DNA from: Chara braunii
Lineage: Eukaryota; Streptophyta; Charophyceae; Charales; Characeae
NCBI GenBank assembly: GCA_003427395.1
Contig: BFEA01000033.1
Location: 1,787,648 to 1,822,590, forward strand
Reading direction: 5' to 3'
DNA: 34,943 bases
The position numbers and the translations under genes are program-made. Positions 21,996 through 31,804 of this stretch are shown here, in pieces. Position 1 is the stretch's first letter. Each line of letters opens with the position of its first letter. The notes under the pieces were generated by a model. The model was not told the DNA's origin, made no database searches, and saw only the letters and a list, made by a program, of their open reading frames with translations.

Positions 21996-22248
21996 CCGCG
22001 GGCGACTATTAATAGGATCTCGAAACTTCAGGTAGCTACAGTACCTACAAAGACAAGACAAGTTCCAAAGAAGCCTCCGGAAGAGCCGTCACTAGGCCCC
22101 TCCCCCCGACGGCATCACAGGCCCAGAAGCAAGGCCCAAAAACCAAGGTCACGTATCCTACCCCGAAAACTTAAGAAAAAACGAAAACAGAAAAATGAGA
22201 AAAAATGAAAAACGAAAAACCCCGGCTCCTAATGCCCCCTTCTCAAAG

Positions 22249-23935
22249 CTAACCTCCCCACTTCGTGAGGCAGCTCACCCACTCATCCCAAAATGCCCCG
22301 AATTTCCGTGAGAAATTGCCCAAAGCATCATCGAACCATTTGTCTGAGAACCCTCTCAGACGCAACTCAATTTTGAGAGAGAGTAGAAAACGGCCCTCCG
22401 CGCCCTCAAGACTGGTCAGCCTTTTCGCCCTGTGCAAAAACGACCCAATCACAACGAGCTTTTGCCGCTTGCTTGCGTACGAACCCACATCCTGTAGATT
22501 TTGAAAACATCACCCCTTACTCAGCACACAGTTCCAGCTTTAACCTCTTATCCGTGCATTTGACCCCTTGTGGCCAATCCAAATTCCATAATCTGCATCC
22601 CAGGAACTCCCAACACCCTGTCCTATCCGTACATTCCAGCTTTAACCTCTTATCATAAGAAGTTTCAAAGCTTCTCAAAATCCGCTGGACCTTACTCAAA
22701 GAATCATCGTTACCACCCTGATATTTGATGAAAATCGACACGTCGTCCATCAGTCTCATACCATGTACCAGCCCCCTATCCACACCCAGGGAGGAAAGAA
22801 GCGAAAATTCCGAAAAAACACATAACATACGTGCAATAGCCGGACTGGATGGCTTACCCATGGGTATTCCCACATTCTGCTTCAAAACCTTCCCGCATGC
22901 GCTGATATAGGTGTTGTCAAGATCAAACTTAACAAAATCCAGAACTGCGTTGAAACTCAGAACCGAACAATCTTCCAAGACTTTCCCTGTCAACATCCTT
23001 GCCCCCTTCCCTCGTTTCTTCAGCATAACGCCTTTAGCCCCATATTGCATCCAAAAATCAACCAGCCACTCAGCAACACGCAGGATCGAAACGTGCGGGA
23101 GATTGCAAAACATCTCCTTGACGTCATACGCAGCAGTCAACAACCTTTCCCTTTGGTGCAAGTCTCTATTGATAACCTCAATGCTTTGCACCAGACGACA
23201 TGTACTCTTCAGGTTAAAATGTGTCCTCTTAGGCAGATCCCAAACCATCTGATTAATTGCCCGAGACACTTTGCGACACCCCCTAACCCCATTCTCATAG
23301 AACGAAGGGGAAATCGGCCTCCATCGCCGAACCTCCTTGTATTTGGGAATGGCATAAGCCTGCCCCACAGTGCCCCGTTTATCCCACTTCGCCACCTTCT
23401 CCAGACCCTTCGCTTTGTACTCTGCCCCAACCTCATTCAGGAGGTCCAATTCCTCCCGATCGATCAAGACAAAGCCACTGTTCTTAAGGAAGAGAGTATC
23501 TATGCCGGCTTGGTACAAGGTCGGGCAGCAAACCAACGTGTCCCCGGGATTATGATCCACGGGGACCCTCACCAACCCGTCCAATTTCCTCACCCAATCC
23601 AAGACCCCCTCCTCCGTACAGTCAACTACCCTTGCATCCTTCCCCAAATTCATGCATGCAGACATGTCCCGTCGAGAGAAGAACGACACATCAAACTCCA
23701 AAGAGGCCAGAGAGGACATCAACTGCTTCCTAAGTCTCCCAACAACATCTGTCCGAGAAGTGGCCGGGATGTTCTTATTGTTTTTTAACCAATATGGAGC
23801 TTCCTCAAAATGCTTCAACCGGAAACAAACATGCCCTTCTTCTTGTTGGAAACCCTTAGGAACTTTCGCACAATAGCATGCAAACCCCGATTGCTTGGAA
23901 AACATCCGAAAATTGAAGAGCAGATCACCCACACT
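22249..23935 (-). pseudogene. PLE reverse transcriptase
   Basis: The long frame (471 aa from 23932) contains the RT core. Conserved elements are AIPKYKEVRRWRPI (about residues 194-207), AAYDVKEMF with catalytic Asp270, the B motif GIPMGKPSSPAIA (355-367) and the C motif RLMDDVSIF with Asp396-Asp397. LMDD replaces the more common Y-x-DD. EFLGCRLW follows. The B-motif style is that of Penelope-type RTs rather than LINEs or Ty3. The thumb continues in another frame (VVIGSFLHRAKRLTS, ELRLRGFSDKWFDD) to the TGA at 22249, so a frameshift lies near 22490-22515. Another near 23932 separates the RT from the upstream frame. Catalytic residues are intact; the open frame is not. Confidence 0.9.
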
Positions 23936-24650
23936 TTGTTACGGAGCCACACCACTCTCATCCTCCTCACCACCATAGCCTTCCACTCCCTCTCCACCTC
24001 CACCGCCATAATCGTCTGAGCACAGAAAGCCCTAACACCGGGCTTACTCACCCCATAATCAAAAGTAACTCTAATCACCAATCGTTGTCGCACGTTGACT
24101 CCGAACTTACGCCTTGCTGCTCCGGAAACTATTGTCCGTTACATGGAGCGCGATCGTTTCTCCAAAAAGCTTCGGATCGCAAGGAAGCTACGCACCATTG
24201 TAGCCAAATCCCAACAAGGCAACCCTCGTCGAGAAGCCGGATTAGATAAGAACCCAATCAAAGATGGTTTCAAAATAAGATACTGCGAACAAAAGTTGAC
24301 GATTGAGGAAATTAACAAAAAACTGCCCGGCCGAAACCAGCCTCGAGATTTTTTCAGAACCTCACAACAGCCATCACTCTTAATTGTGGATGAGCCGAAC
24401 TTACGTTTAATAATCTTCCATTGGTCCATCATCCGAATCCCACCCTGGCAAACAATCCCCACCGAGGATATCTTAGCATTCACACAGTGATCCAGAATAT
24501 GCAAGAGGCTAGGAAAAACGATGCCCACTGTAGAATAGAAACTCATATAAGTATCGACAACCATCCTTCCCAGTTCTAGTCCATCCCGCTTTTTCCTACG
24601 ACATCTCTCTTTCTTACCAGGCCTCTTTCTCTTCTGATGTCTCCCCCGAT
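23936..24650 (-). pseudogene. Linker between GIY-YIG nuclease and RT
   Basis: It continues the nuclease frame with a Lys/Arg-rich stretch (RHQKRKRPGKKERCRRKKRD), then hydrophobic segments, a TAA at 24139-24141, and VRQRLVIRVTFDYGVSKPGV onward. No domain is recognised. The basic part may bind nucleic acid (inference). Confidence 0.6.
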
Positions 24651-25178
24651 CACGAGAGTTCAGATACGGATTAACAACTGTAATCATGTTCTTCTCTAAG
24701 GCCAAAACATCCTCAGACCTACAACGAAACAGGGGGAGACAAACATACTGCCCAATCCCACAGCGTCTCAGCTAGGCATACAGCCGATGGTTCCGCTTAC
24801 CTCCGTTCACCACGTCCTTACCAAGTGTCTTGTGCACATGCTCGTTCCATCATACATGCAGCGATCGAATTGTGGACCCAATATACACGTGCCTCGACCA
24901 GGGGGACAACAACAAATACAATAGTGGACCCTCACAAGTTTCCAAATCCCATCCCTCGTCGGCAACATTCTGTAAGTAACGCCCAAACTTCTCCGCCCAA
25001 GGAATAGCACCAGCTAAGATCAAATGCAGGACAATGAGACGAAAAAAACCATTAAACTTCTTATCTCGCACATGCCGGTCAACCGCGTCCTTCTTGTTCA
25101 CAGTAGATCCCTCACATATTCTACCCATTTCAGTCCTCCTTTCAGCAAAGTCAGGAGACGAAGAAGAAGAAGAAGAAG

Positions 25179-25209
<31 letters not shown>

Positions 25210-25275
25210 CATCCGAGAATAAGATGTTAAGGAAGAAGGCAAAGGAGCAGAGGAATCAATTGACGAATTACCCAA
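24651..25275 (-). pseudogene. GIY-YIG endonuclease domain of the PLE
   Basis: Ser-rich N-terminal part with a run of about 18 Ser, then GFFRLIVLHLILAGAIPWAEKF and the nuclease. LLYLLLSPWSRHVYIGST fits the GIY and YIG strands. RSLHV-stop-WNEH follows at 24850-24852, then LALEKNMITVVNPYLNSR with the catalytic Glu (24694-24696) and the terminal Asn. The stop TGA stands where the family has its catalytic Arg (R-x-x-x-H), consistent with a CGA to TGA change. A second stop (TAG) is at 24772-24774. It lies upstream of the RT, which is the permuted order for PLEs. The motif set is convincing and the domain is inactive in this copy. Confidence 0.87.
25158..25209. repeat. (GAA)n microsatellite within the PLE coding region
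   Basis: About 17 gaa triplets. In the element's frame they encode the poly-Ser run upstream of the nuclease. Confidence 0.95.
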
Positions 25276-26070
25276 AACGTCCGGAGGAGAAGAAGAAGAA
25301 GGACTGGAAGCAGATCGCCTATCTCGACAAAACGTCGCCCATGACCATAAGGTAGCCGCGTCCGGGAAAACTCCCTATAACTCCACAGACCGGTCCCCTT
25401 CCGAGCTTGCGGCGCCGTCCTCCTGGTGCGTTTCTTCCTGATCGCCCAACACCTGCACCGATTATTCTCCTCTTGCATCCTTTGATTTCCCGAAAGCTTG
25501 ATTAGCTCGATACTCCGCAAGCTCTTCGATGACCGGCTTGACCGTAGTTATCCGAATTCCTGCTTCCTTACACAGCGGTTCCAGCCTGGACTTCTTATAA
25601 GCACCCAATTGTTTCCTCTGTTCTTCAATGAAGGCAAAACGTCGATTGACCGCTGGTTCGCTCCCCTTTTGTGTCTCACGGTTTGGAGTAGCTTTCTTCC
25701 CCTTTCTAATCGACCTTCGCGCCGCTTCATCCATTCTCTCCTTCAGATTGGTTCCCTGCAAGTCCGGCTCATCTCCATCGGCCTGCAATTCACTCATCTT
25801 CTCCTGCAGCATCTTCAGCTCCATCTCCGCTTTTGCCCGTCTTTCTTTCAACATATCAGCCTCCAAATTCGCTATCCTATGCATTTCTTGCAGCTTCCTG
25901 TACTCCTCCTTCCATTTGTCCGCCTCCCGAATGTTATCCCTCCATCTTGGTTTAGGAGTACCTCGAAAGGATACATCCGGAGTACTAACGGCCACGCTCC
26001 CTCTCTTGTTGCCTGGCCGGAGAGCTTCGTTCTTCCACATCACCGCTTCGTCAATCGCCTTCCTCTCAAC
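25276..26070 (-). pseudogene. PLE coiled-coil / linker region
   Basis: The frame begins with ERKAIDEAVMWKNEALRPG, a block I associate with Chara retroelement proteins (memory, unverified). It continues through PKPRWRDNIREADKWKEEYR and long Glu/Lys/Leu heptad-like sequence (LEADMLKERRAKAEMELKML). In-frame stops are TAA at 25462-25464 and TAG at 25375-25377, after which the same frame leads into the nuclease. It is therefore one former reading frame with decay, not separate genes. Confidence 0.75.
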
Positions 26071-26792
26071 ATGCCGAATTCCGTTTTCAAGCCTGCAATC
26101 TCCTGTTCAAAATTAATTTTAACCAACGTCGTACCCCGCAACTCTTCGATCTCCTTTTTTAACGCAAACACCTCATCATCTCCACATCGCTTATCTGACA
26201 CCTGGCGCTTCAGCTCCATCAACTCTCGTTGCAGAGAGGCTAGCTTGTCCTCACCGCTCGACGGGCCTTCACCAGCTAATCGGCTATGCAGGTTCTCATT
26301 CTCCTTTCTGAGCTGAGACAGTTCTTCATTCATCTTGTCACCACCCGCCGCCTCTGCCTTTCCCTTAGTACCACATATGGACTCCATATGTTTCTCCAAT
26401 CGGGCTACCATCTCGGCTTCAAACTTCTCGCGTTCTTCCTTCCATTCTTTCTTCCTCTCTTCTTCTTCCTTCAACTTGTTCAGTCGTTCTTCCTCCTCTT
26501 TCTTCTTAGTAGCATGTTCCTCATCCGCAATGATCTTCGCGTAACACTTGTCCAACCTCTCTTGGTTGGTTTTCCAAAACCCCGTCCGTGGTTGATTCTG
26601 ATAATTAACCGGATAATTAGTCGTGCTCTGATAAGTCGGCACCGGTGGTGTCGCGACCGGAGGACCGGTCGTTATTGCGTTAGCGCCCGTAGCCGGAGGC
26701 CAAGGAGCAACGCCCCGATGCGGACACTCCCTCATAAAGTGGTGCGGAGACCCACAGTTATAACAAGAGCGGGAAGGGATTGAGGCAGCCAT
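26040..26792 (-). pseudogene. PLE N-terminus: CCHC zinc knuckle and coiled coil
   Basis: The ATG at 26792 starts a 250-aa frame. SCYNCGSPHHFMRECPHRG at residues 9-27 is a CX2CX4HX4C zinc knuckle, the nucleic-acid-binding motif usual in gag nucleocapsids. A Pro/Thr-rich linker follows (TTGPPVATPPVP), then a strongly predicted coiled coil from about residue 85 onward (EEEERLNKLKEEEERKKEWK, further heptads to about 240). A frameshift near 26060 moves the reading to the next frame, which continues the protein. The knuckle and coiled coil suggest an RNA-binding, self-assembling role like gag or LINE ORF1p, which is inference. Confidence 0.82.
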
Positions 26793-26938
26793 TGGAAAAG
26801 GTAGATATCAGACGAACGAAGTCTAGACAAGACAACCACAAATCGACAAAATCGAGGACGACAAGGTACAAGATAACTCTAACCCAACGAGTCACACTCC
26901 GTTAGTCTTATCGCTACGGAGGTTCCGCCGTCGAAAGT

Positions 26939-27280
26939 ATGATGGTTATATACCCCATGCATGATAGAGTCAAAAATGACCAAGACGACAACGATAAAAC
27001 AAACAACAACATGATGACCGGACCAATCATAGGATCAAAGAGAGCAAACATGAGACAGTACACCATAGCCCGACACATGGGTTACTCCCGAAACGCGACC
27101 AAGACTTCAATAGATCAGCGATGAAAAACAAAGCCAAAAGGCTCGAACCAAAACCGGGCATCGCGCCCATTTGCGCGAAAAAACAGGTCGAGCGCTGGCG
27201 TAGACCCTACTATAGTTTCATCCGGTCGCCAGACCCGAAATCATCAGGGGTCAGTCACGGCGGAGATAACTCCAATGTGC
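26939..27280 (-). repeat. 5' terminal direct repeat (pLTR) of the PLE
   Basis: 342 bases matching 21652-21995 (atgatggttatatacccc to ctccaatgtgc). The region 26793-26938 between it and the ATG is the element's 5' leader and shows no other feature. Confidence 0.92.
27203..27252 (-). ncRNA. Minimal hammerhead ribozyme in the 5' pLTR
   Basis: Same architecture as the copy at 21919-21968. The only difference is in stem II, where one C-G pair has become U-G (UUCGG/CCGGA), so pairing is kept. Cleavage would fall between the A of GUA (27208) and GGGUC (27207). It would process transcripts at the same point in each repeat, giving unit-length RNAs from tandem copies (inference from known PLE biology). 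Confidence 0.87.
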
Positions 27281-27286
27281 TGTCTG
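27280..27286. repeat. Target-site duplication, right copy
   Basis: ctgtctg, identical to 21645-21651, directly after the 5' pLTR. Beyond it the interrupted Ty3 leader resumes (27287-27812), which holds no recognisable gene. Confidence 0.75.
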
Positions 27287-27812
27287 GTCAACCCCATATC
27301 GCCAGTTTCACCTCCTGTTGATTCCCAGTGTTCCTACGAATCAAATCTCCTGCAACTTGGTGATTCAGCAGTATACCCTAAGGCGCTTTACCCCAACTGA
27401 TAGGTTCATTGAATTTGGACTCCCGAGTGCGAATAACTGACAAATTTAGTGCAACGCCACATCACCTTGTACTGCGCTGCTGGGAAATTGGGGATGCTGA
27501 CCCAATTCCACAGTCGCAACCTCCTGGGATCACTTCCTTGTTAATCGCCAGTCTCCAGATGAATCGCCAAGCAAAAAATAGCATCTCAGAGTCTCTCAGG
27601 CCTCTGAGCACCAATCGCCAACCACTCCTGCACAACCCTAGTTAGGAGTGAGTCACCCTCTGTCCAATTCTTCTTGCCACACACTCACCACCACCACCCT
27701 TATTGACAACAACCCTGAAGATGATGAATCGCCATGAGACTCAACTCCAGTATCTCGTTAGATGATGATGGTTGCTCCAACTCATCAATCGCTCCAGAGT
27801 CTAGATCCGGTT

Positions 27813-27824
27813 GCTTCGATACCA
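27813..27824 (-). promoter_or_regulatory. Primer-binding site of the Ty3-type element
   Basis: The minus strand reads TGGTATCGAAGC, 7 bases inside the 5' LTR. The first seven bases match the initiator-Met tRNA primer site used by many plant Ty3 elements; the rest diverges. Confidence 0.6.
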
Positions 27825-27831
27825 ACTCCTA

Positions 27832-29568
27832 TGATTCTGGTTGTTTGTTATTTGAAGACCAACACTCACTCACATAGACTTCCAGATATGCCCATACATA
27901 CACAAAACGAAGGGGAGAGGATAGGAGTATCACACCGCACAGGGAGAGATAAACACAACGGAAGACTTGATCATGCGATATGACAGGGTACACTGAAAGT
28001 GCAATTCACTGCACTCAATCCTCACAACCAGTCATAAAGAAAAGTCAAGTAGATCACATCCAAGAAACAATGCAACGATGATAGCCCAAACCCAGTATCA
28101 CACTGTTTATTAAACTCAAAGTCTCGAATTGCCAGGATAACCTTAGATCTACAATGCGCTGCTAAAAAATGAGCAGCACCACACTCCCCAACCCTGAGTA
28201 GCCACCCGTAACACCCCTGAGCCCATGAAACATCAAGCGCCACCCAAGTACTGCCTCTAGAAGGTAGCGCCACCCTGAAACAGGCCTCTGAGGCCAAGCG
28301 CCACTCAGAGGATGAAGAAGAATACCAGCGCCACAGTATCTGATGATGACGAAGTGTCGGAAGACTCCCCGAGTGACACAAGCGGTTATCGGGTAGCTGA
28401 AAATTCAGGAATGAAAATTCTGAAGTGAGAGTTTTGGACAGTCTGAAAATCATGAATGGACCTGAAGTGGTGAAAGGTCCGAAGACCCTGAAAACCACCT
28501 GTTTAGGCAGGCTGCATCCTGAAGTGGTGAAGGGTGTCCTGAAGTGGTCAAGTGAGATTTTTGGGCAGTCTGAAAATCCTGAATGGTCCTGAAGTGGTGA
28601 AAGGTCCGAAGACCATGAAAACCACCCTTCACCACTTGAGGATGCAGCCTGCCTAAACAGGTGGTTTTCAGGGTCTTCGGAGCTTTCACTACTTCAGGAC
28701 CATTCAGGATTTTCAAACCTGAATGGTCCTAAGGTGGTGAAAGGTTCGAAGACTCTGAAAACCACCTGTTTAGATAGGCTGCATCCTAAAGTGGTGAAGG
28801 GTGTCCTGAAGTGGTGATGAAAAATACGACTGTTGTTAACGTTCTCTCCCAAGTGGAAGTCTGCAGAAGCGCCACCAAATCCTGACAAGATGACCTCTGA
28901 TGAAGAAGATGCAGCTATGGTTGCAACACCATAGCCCTTTGAACCCACTCCGGAGGAGGGTCCAACATGGCACCAACTTCTCTCGCCTCCAACAGACGTC
29001 GATAACCCAGACCTCTGACAACCCCGCGTGCTGGCAGAGTACAGCGCAGGTCCCAGCCATGGTCGGCGCTCCTAAGGCCTGGCTATGTATGTCTCTCACA
29101 ACGCTGAGCCGCCACCACTTCCGGTTCACGCATAGCGCAACAGCGATGTACTCGGTACCAACTGCCAAAAACCCTGAACCGAGGGGCCCATCCTATCTAT
29201 AGTTCTACGCTAGCCTGGACTCGACCTAGACCAGACTGACTGACCGACCGGTGTCGTTTCCGTTTTGGCCTCTCAGCCTCTACTTTACCCGGCTATAGGC
29301 TATAGAACCGTCTATCAGCATAGGCCTTTAGGGCCTGTCTATCCTAGGGGTAGCCCGTGCCTGCTACTCGCAGTGAGGATAGCTAAAGGAAACTCAGTTA
29401 ATAGAGGCCTATATTTTTCCATATTTACAAATATGTCCCTCATGAATTTTCCTTACAGGCAGGTCACTCGGTTAGTCCTCAACGAAACAAAATTACGAAT
29501 CTGTCCTACCTATGGTACAACCTCGACAGAGAGAGGCTACAGGCAACCAGAAACAGCAAGTCATTGCA
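27832..29568 (-). repeat. 5' LTR of the Ty3-type element
   Basis: On the minus strand it starts TGCAATGAC and ends in CA, the canonical TG...CA. It is 474 bases longer than its partner, almost all due to the insertion at 28376-28847. Confidence 0.87.
28376..28847. mobile_element. 472-bp non-autonomous insertion in the 5' LTR (MITE-like)
   Basis: Absent from the other LTR. Flanked by cccgagtg (28368-28375) and cccaagtg (28848-28855), an 8-bp duplication with one mismatch. The ends are weakly inverted (acacaagcggtta versus agagaacgttaac). The interior is made of direct and inverted copies of a block containing cctgaagtggtgaaaggtcc and gaaaaccacctgtttaggca, so the RNA or single strand would fold strongly. 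An 8-bp duplication would suit hAT-family transposases (inference). No coding capacity. Confidence 0.7.
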
Positions 29569-29870
29569 CATACATCATATTTGAATCCAACACAACAGCG
29601 GGCCTGCGATGGTTCACACACGATGCCCTCCTGGACCTGCAACTACTTAAAATCAGACGTGGGGGGATCTGGTCTTTGGAAGGTACATATTGCGTCCTAT
29701 GCACACTTATCAGAAATGACATCATTCCGGGGACTCCGAACTTCGACCTTGAACAACTGTGATGGAACCAAATATGGGAGGGCAACAACAGGGACTGGGG
29801 TCAGCCAAGGCAATGGATACAGTCCGTGTGTTATACGGAAAAGACATGGAGTGGTCTCAAAGCACGCGGG
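29569..29870 (+). pseudogene. 5' part of second LINE copy, unrecognised
   Basis: An open frame (YIIFESNTTAGLRWFTHDAL onward to 29762) and short frames after it precede the endonuclease. They may be the end of ORF1 or the ORF1-ORF2 junction. No domain is recognised. Confidence 0.35.
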
Positions 29871-30676
29871 AAACAGATATTAAATGTCAACGGGCTTGCC
29901 TCAGCAGGTCCAGAGAAGCAGTAAGCCATCTGGGACCAGCTGAGAGGAGTAGCCGGCAAGGACTAGCCAGATGTGGTGTGTATACAGGAAACACACCTGA
30001 TGGACACTGCAGACCATAACAGACCACATAAGAAGATATGGCTATATCAAGGATTCGGTGCCCATGCCCCCCCGTCGGGCATTGCGGGGGTTGCCGTCTG
30101 GATCCCCCCCCGATCGGAAGTAAATCCACTTCATTGGGTAGTAGATGAAGAGGAGGGCAAATGGATTTCAATCCTGGCAGCATTAGAACTAGAAGTGGTT
30201 GCCATACACTGCATCTACGCCCCCAGTGAAGTAGCTGCAAGAAAACCTTCCTGGATAAAATTCAAACACAGATCCCGAAAGGCCTCCTAGTCATCACAAC
30301 CAGGGACTTCAACACTGCCCCCGACAGATGGCTGGACAAAAGAATGCCTCACCTTCCTGTGTCCAACATACATTGAGGAGGATGAACGCCTGATCACACA
30401 ATTCAGCCAGTCGGTCCAACTCTTTTATATATCCCGCTGATCCCACTGCAATAAACAGACATACACATGCCACAGAAACCAGGATCAAACCAGCACACAC
30501 GCTCCCGTATTAATCTGGTCCTTGCATCAGAAAACGTTGAAGCAGCTCTGCAACTAGCGAAAATCTTTCTGCTCAGTCCATATCCAGACCTCGACCATTC
30601 CATGAGTGCAGTGCTCCTTTCCCTCCAGAAAAAAAAAACAGACCAAGGCCCCGAAAAAACAGACCAAGGCCTCTAA
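29871..30676 (+). pseudogene. LINE endonuclease domain (second copy)
   Basis: ILNVNGLASAGPEKQ starts the domain, with a TAA directly after it. Then come WPDVVCIQETHLMDT (QETH motif), AGVAVWIPP, VVAIHCIYAPSE, RDFNTAPDRWLD (GDFN with Gly to Arg) and, near the end, SRINLVLASENVEAA and PDLDHSMSAVLL (position of the SDH motif). It is an APE-type endonuclease of the same family as the copy at 14162-15600; the pieces WPDVVC.QETH.MDT and CIYAP are shared. Frameshifts near 30295 and 30430 and stops make it inactive. Confidence 0.85.
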
Positions 30677-30759
30677 AAAACAGACCAAGGACTGGACCAT
30701 TTCATGAGGCAAACTTAAAAAAGCAAACGACAAAAAATCTCATGATTTATTTTTGCCAT

Positions 30760-31770
30760 GACCAAACACAGGATCATACGGACTACCATCGAAGCTCTAA
30801 CGAAGTCCGATAAACAATAGCCATAGCAAGGGAATTCTTTAAGGAACTATTCACATCCACCACCGCGAATAGGGGCAAGGAGGTAAGGCAGAGAGAGATA
30901 GAAGAGTTCCTCCAACCATTGCAGACGACTCTCACAAACAAACAGAGCGAGGCCTTGGAGGCTCCCTTGGCTACATCAGAGATCTGGACAACCCTCATGG
31001 GCATAAACGAGGAAAAAAACCCGGAATCGTTTGATTACCCAAATAACTTTGGGAAACCTTCTGGGAACGGCTCTCGCCAGATCTCATGGGTTAGTACCAA
31101 AAAGTTTGGAATACCGGACGCATTGGGAAGTTTGCAGGACAGGGGTCCTCACCCTTCTCTAGAAAAAAGGGGACAAATGAACATTAAGAACGATCGGCCA
31201 ATCACCTTACTTACCGCGGTCTACAAGATGCTGACAAAGACACTTGCCAATCAGATGTTAGAGGTCATGGAAGACATTATCCACCCAGCAGAAATTGGGT
31301 TTATTAAGAAGAAATACATACAAGAACCTCTTGGTTAATGAAACGATTAAACTGTCACAACAATCACAGCAATATGCGGCCCTCATCGTTATACAGTTCG
31401 AAAAGGCCTACAACCACCTCGATCGACTCTTCTTAGGCAAGTGTTTGGAGAAAATGAACTTCGCCCACCACTTTTGATGATGGGTGACCATACTTCATGA
31501 AAACGCAACCATGCGAGTACAGATAAATGGGAACCTGGCCCCAACCATCCCATTACAATGATCAGTCCAACAGGATGACCCCATTGCTCCCTTCTTGTTT
31601 GTAATCGTGATGGAGGTCCTAGTCGCGAGCCTGCGAGCAAACAAGCACCTAAAAAATGTATTGGTCTCCTCAATCCCGGAGGAGGCCATACCAATCTGCT
31701 TACTATTCGCAGATGACTTAACCATAATGGCCAACACTGCAGAGGAAAATATGATGAATATCAACACCTA
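30760..31770 (+). pseudogene. LINE reverse transcriptase (second copy)
   Basis: REFFKELFTS linker, then NDRPITLLTAVYKMLTKTLA and IHPAEIGFI (finger region). Motif A is IQFEKAYNHLD, where Gln (31382-31390 region) stands in place of the catalytic Asp. Motif B is VQQDDPIAPFLF, where the usual form is RQGDP. Motif C is LLFADDLTIMANT with both Asp intact (31706-31717). It breaks off after motif C, so thumb and C-terminal domain are missing. Several stops and frameshifts. Confidence 0.87.
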
Positions 31771-31804
31771 ACAGATAAATTATGTCTGCCCTCAGATATG
31801 GTTG

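Larger units (their letters stand above)
21652..27280 (-). mobile_element. Penelope-like element with N-terminal GIY-YIG nuclease
   Basis: A 5629-bp element on the minus strand. It has direct terminal repeats (21652-21995 and 26939-27280), a target duplication, and a degraded coding region 26792 to 22249. The protein order is CCHC knuckle, coiled coil, GIY-YIG endonuclease, RT. Each terminal repeat encodes a hammerhead ribozyme. RT plus GIY-YIG plus hammerhead-bearing repeats is diagnostic of Penelope-like retroelements. Classical ones carry the nuclease after the RT; here it comes before, as in the permuted group described from green algae (Chlamys-type) and animals (Naiad-type). The gag-like CCHC/coiled-coil N-terminus is an extra feature. 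The repeats differ at roughly 14 positions plus two small indels, so the copy is not recent. Confidence 0.92.
17066..29568 (-). mobile_element. Ty3/gypsy-type LTR retrotransposon, nested and decayed
   Basis: Two long direct repeats (17066-18328 and 27832-29568) flank, in minus orientation, a PBS, a leader, gag, an RNase H remnant, a truncated integrase and a PPT. The gag-RNaseH-integrase order is that of Ty3/gypsy. The leader contains a 5.6-kb Penelope-like insertion and the 5' LTR a 472-bp insertion. The LTRs differ by about ten changes in the first 200 aligned bases by eye, so the insertion is old. No clean target duplication is seen: flanks are catgc (17056-17060, slightly outside the left edge) and catac (29569-29573), which is not convincing. 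Protease and the RT polymerase core are missing, so it is non-autonomous. Confidence 0.88.

Noticed and set aside
17056-29573. catgc / catac as the 5-bp target duplication of the Ty3-type element
   Set aside because: One mismatch, and the left copy is offset from the LTR edge, so I do not claim it.
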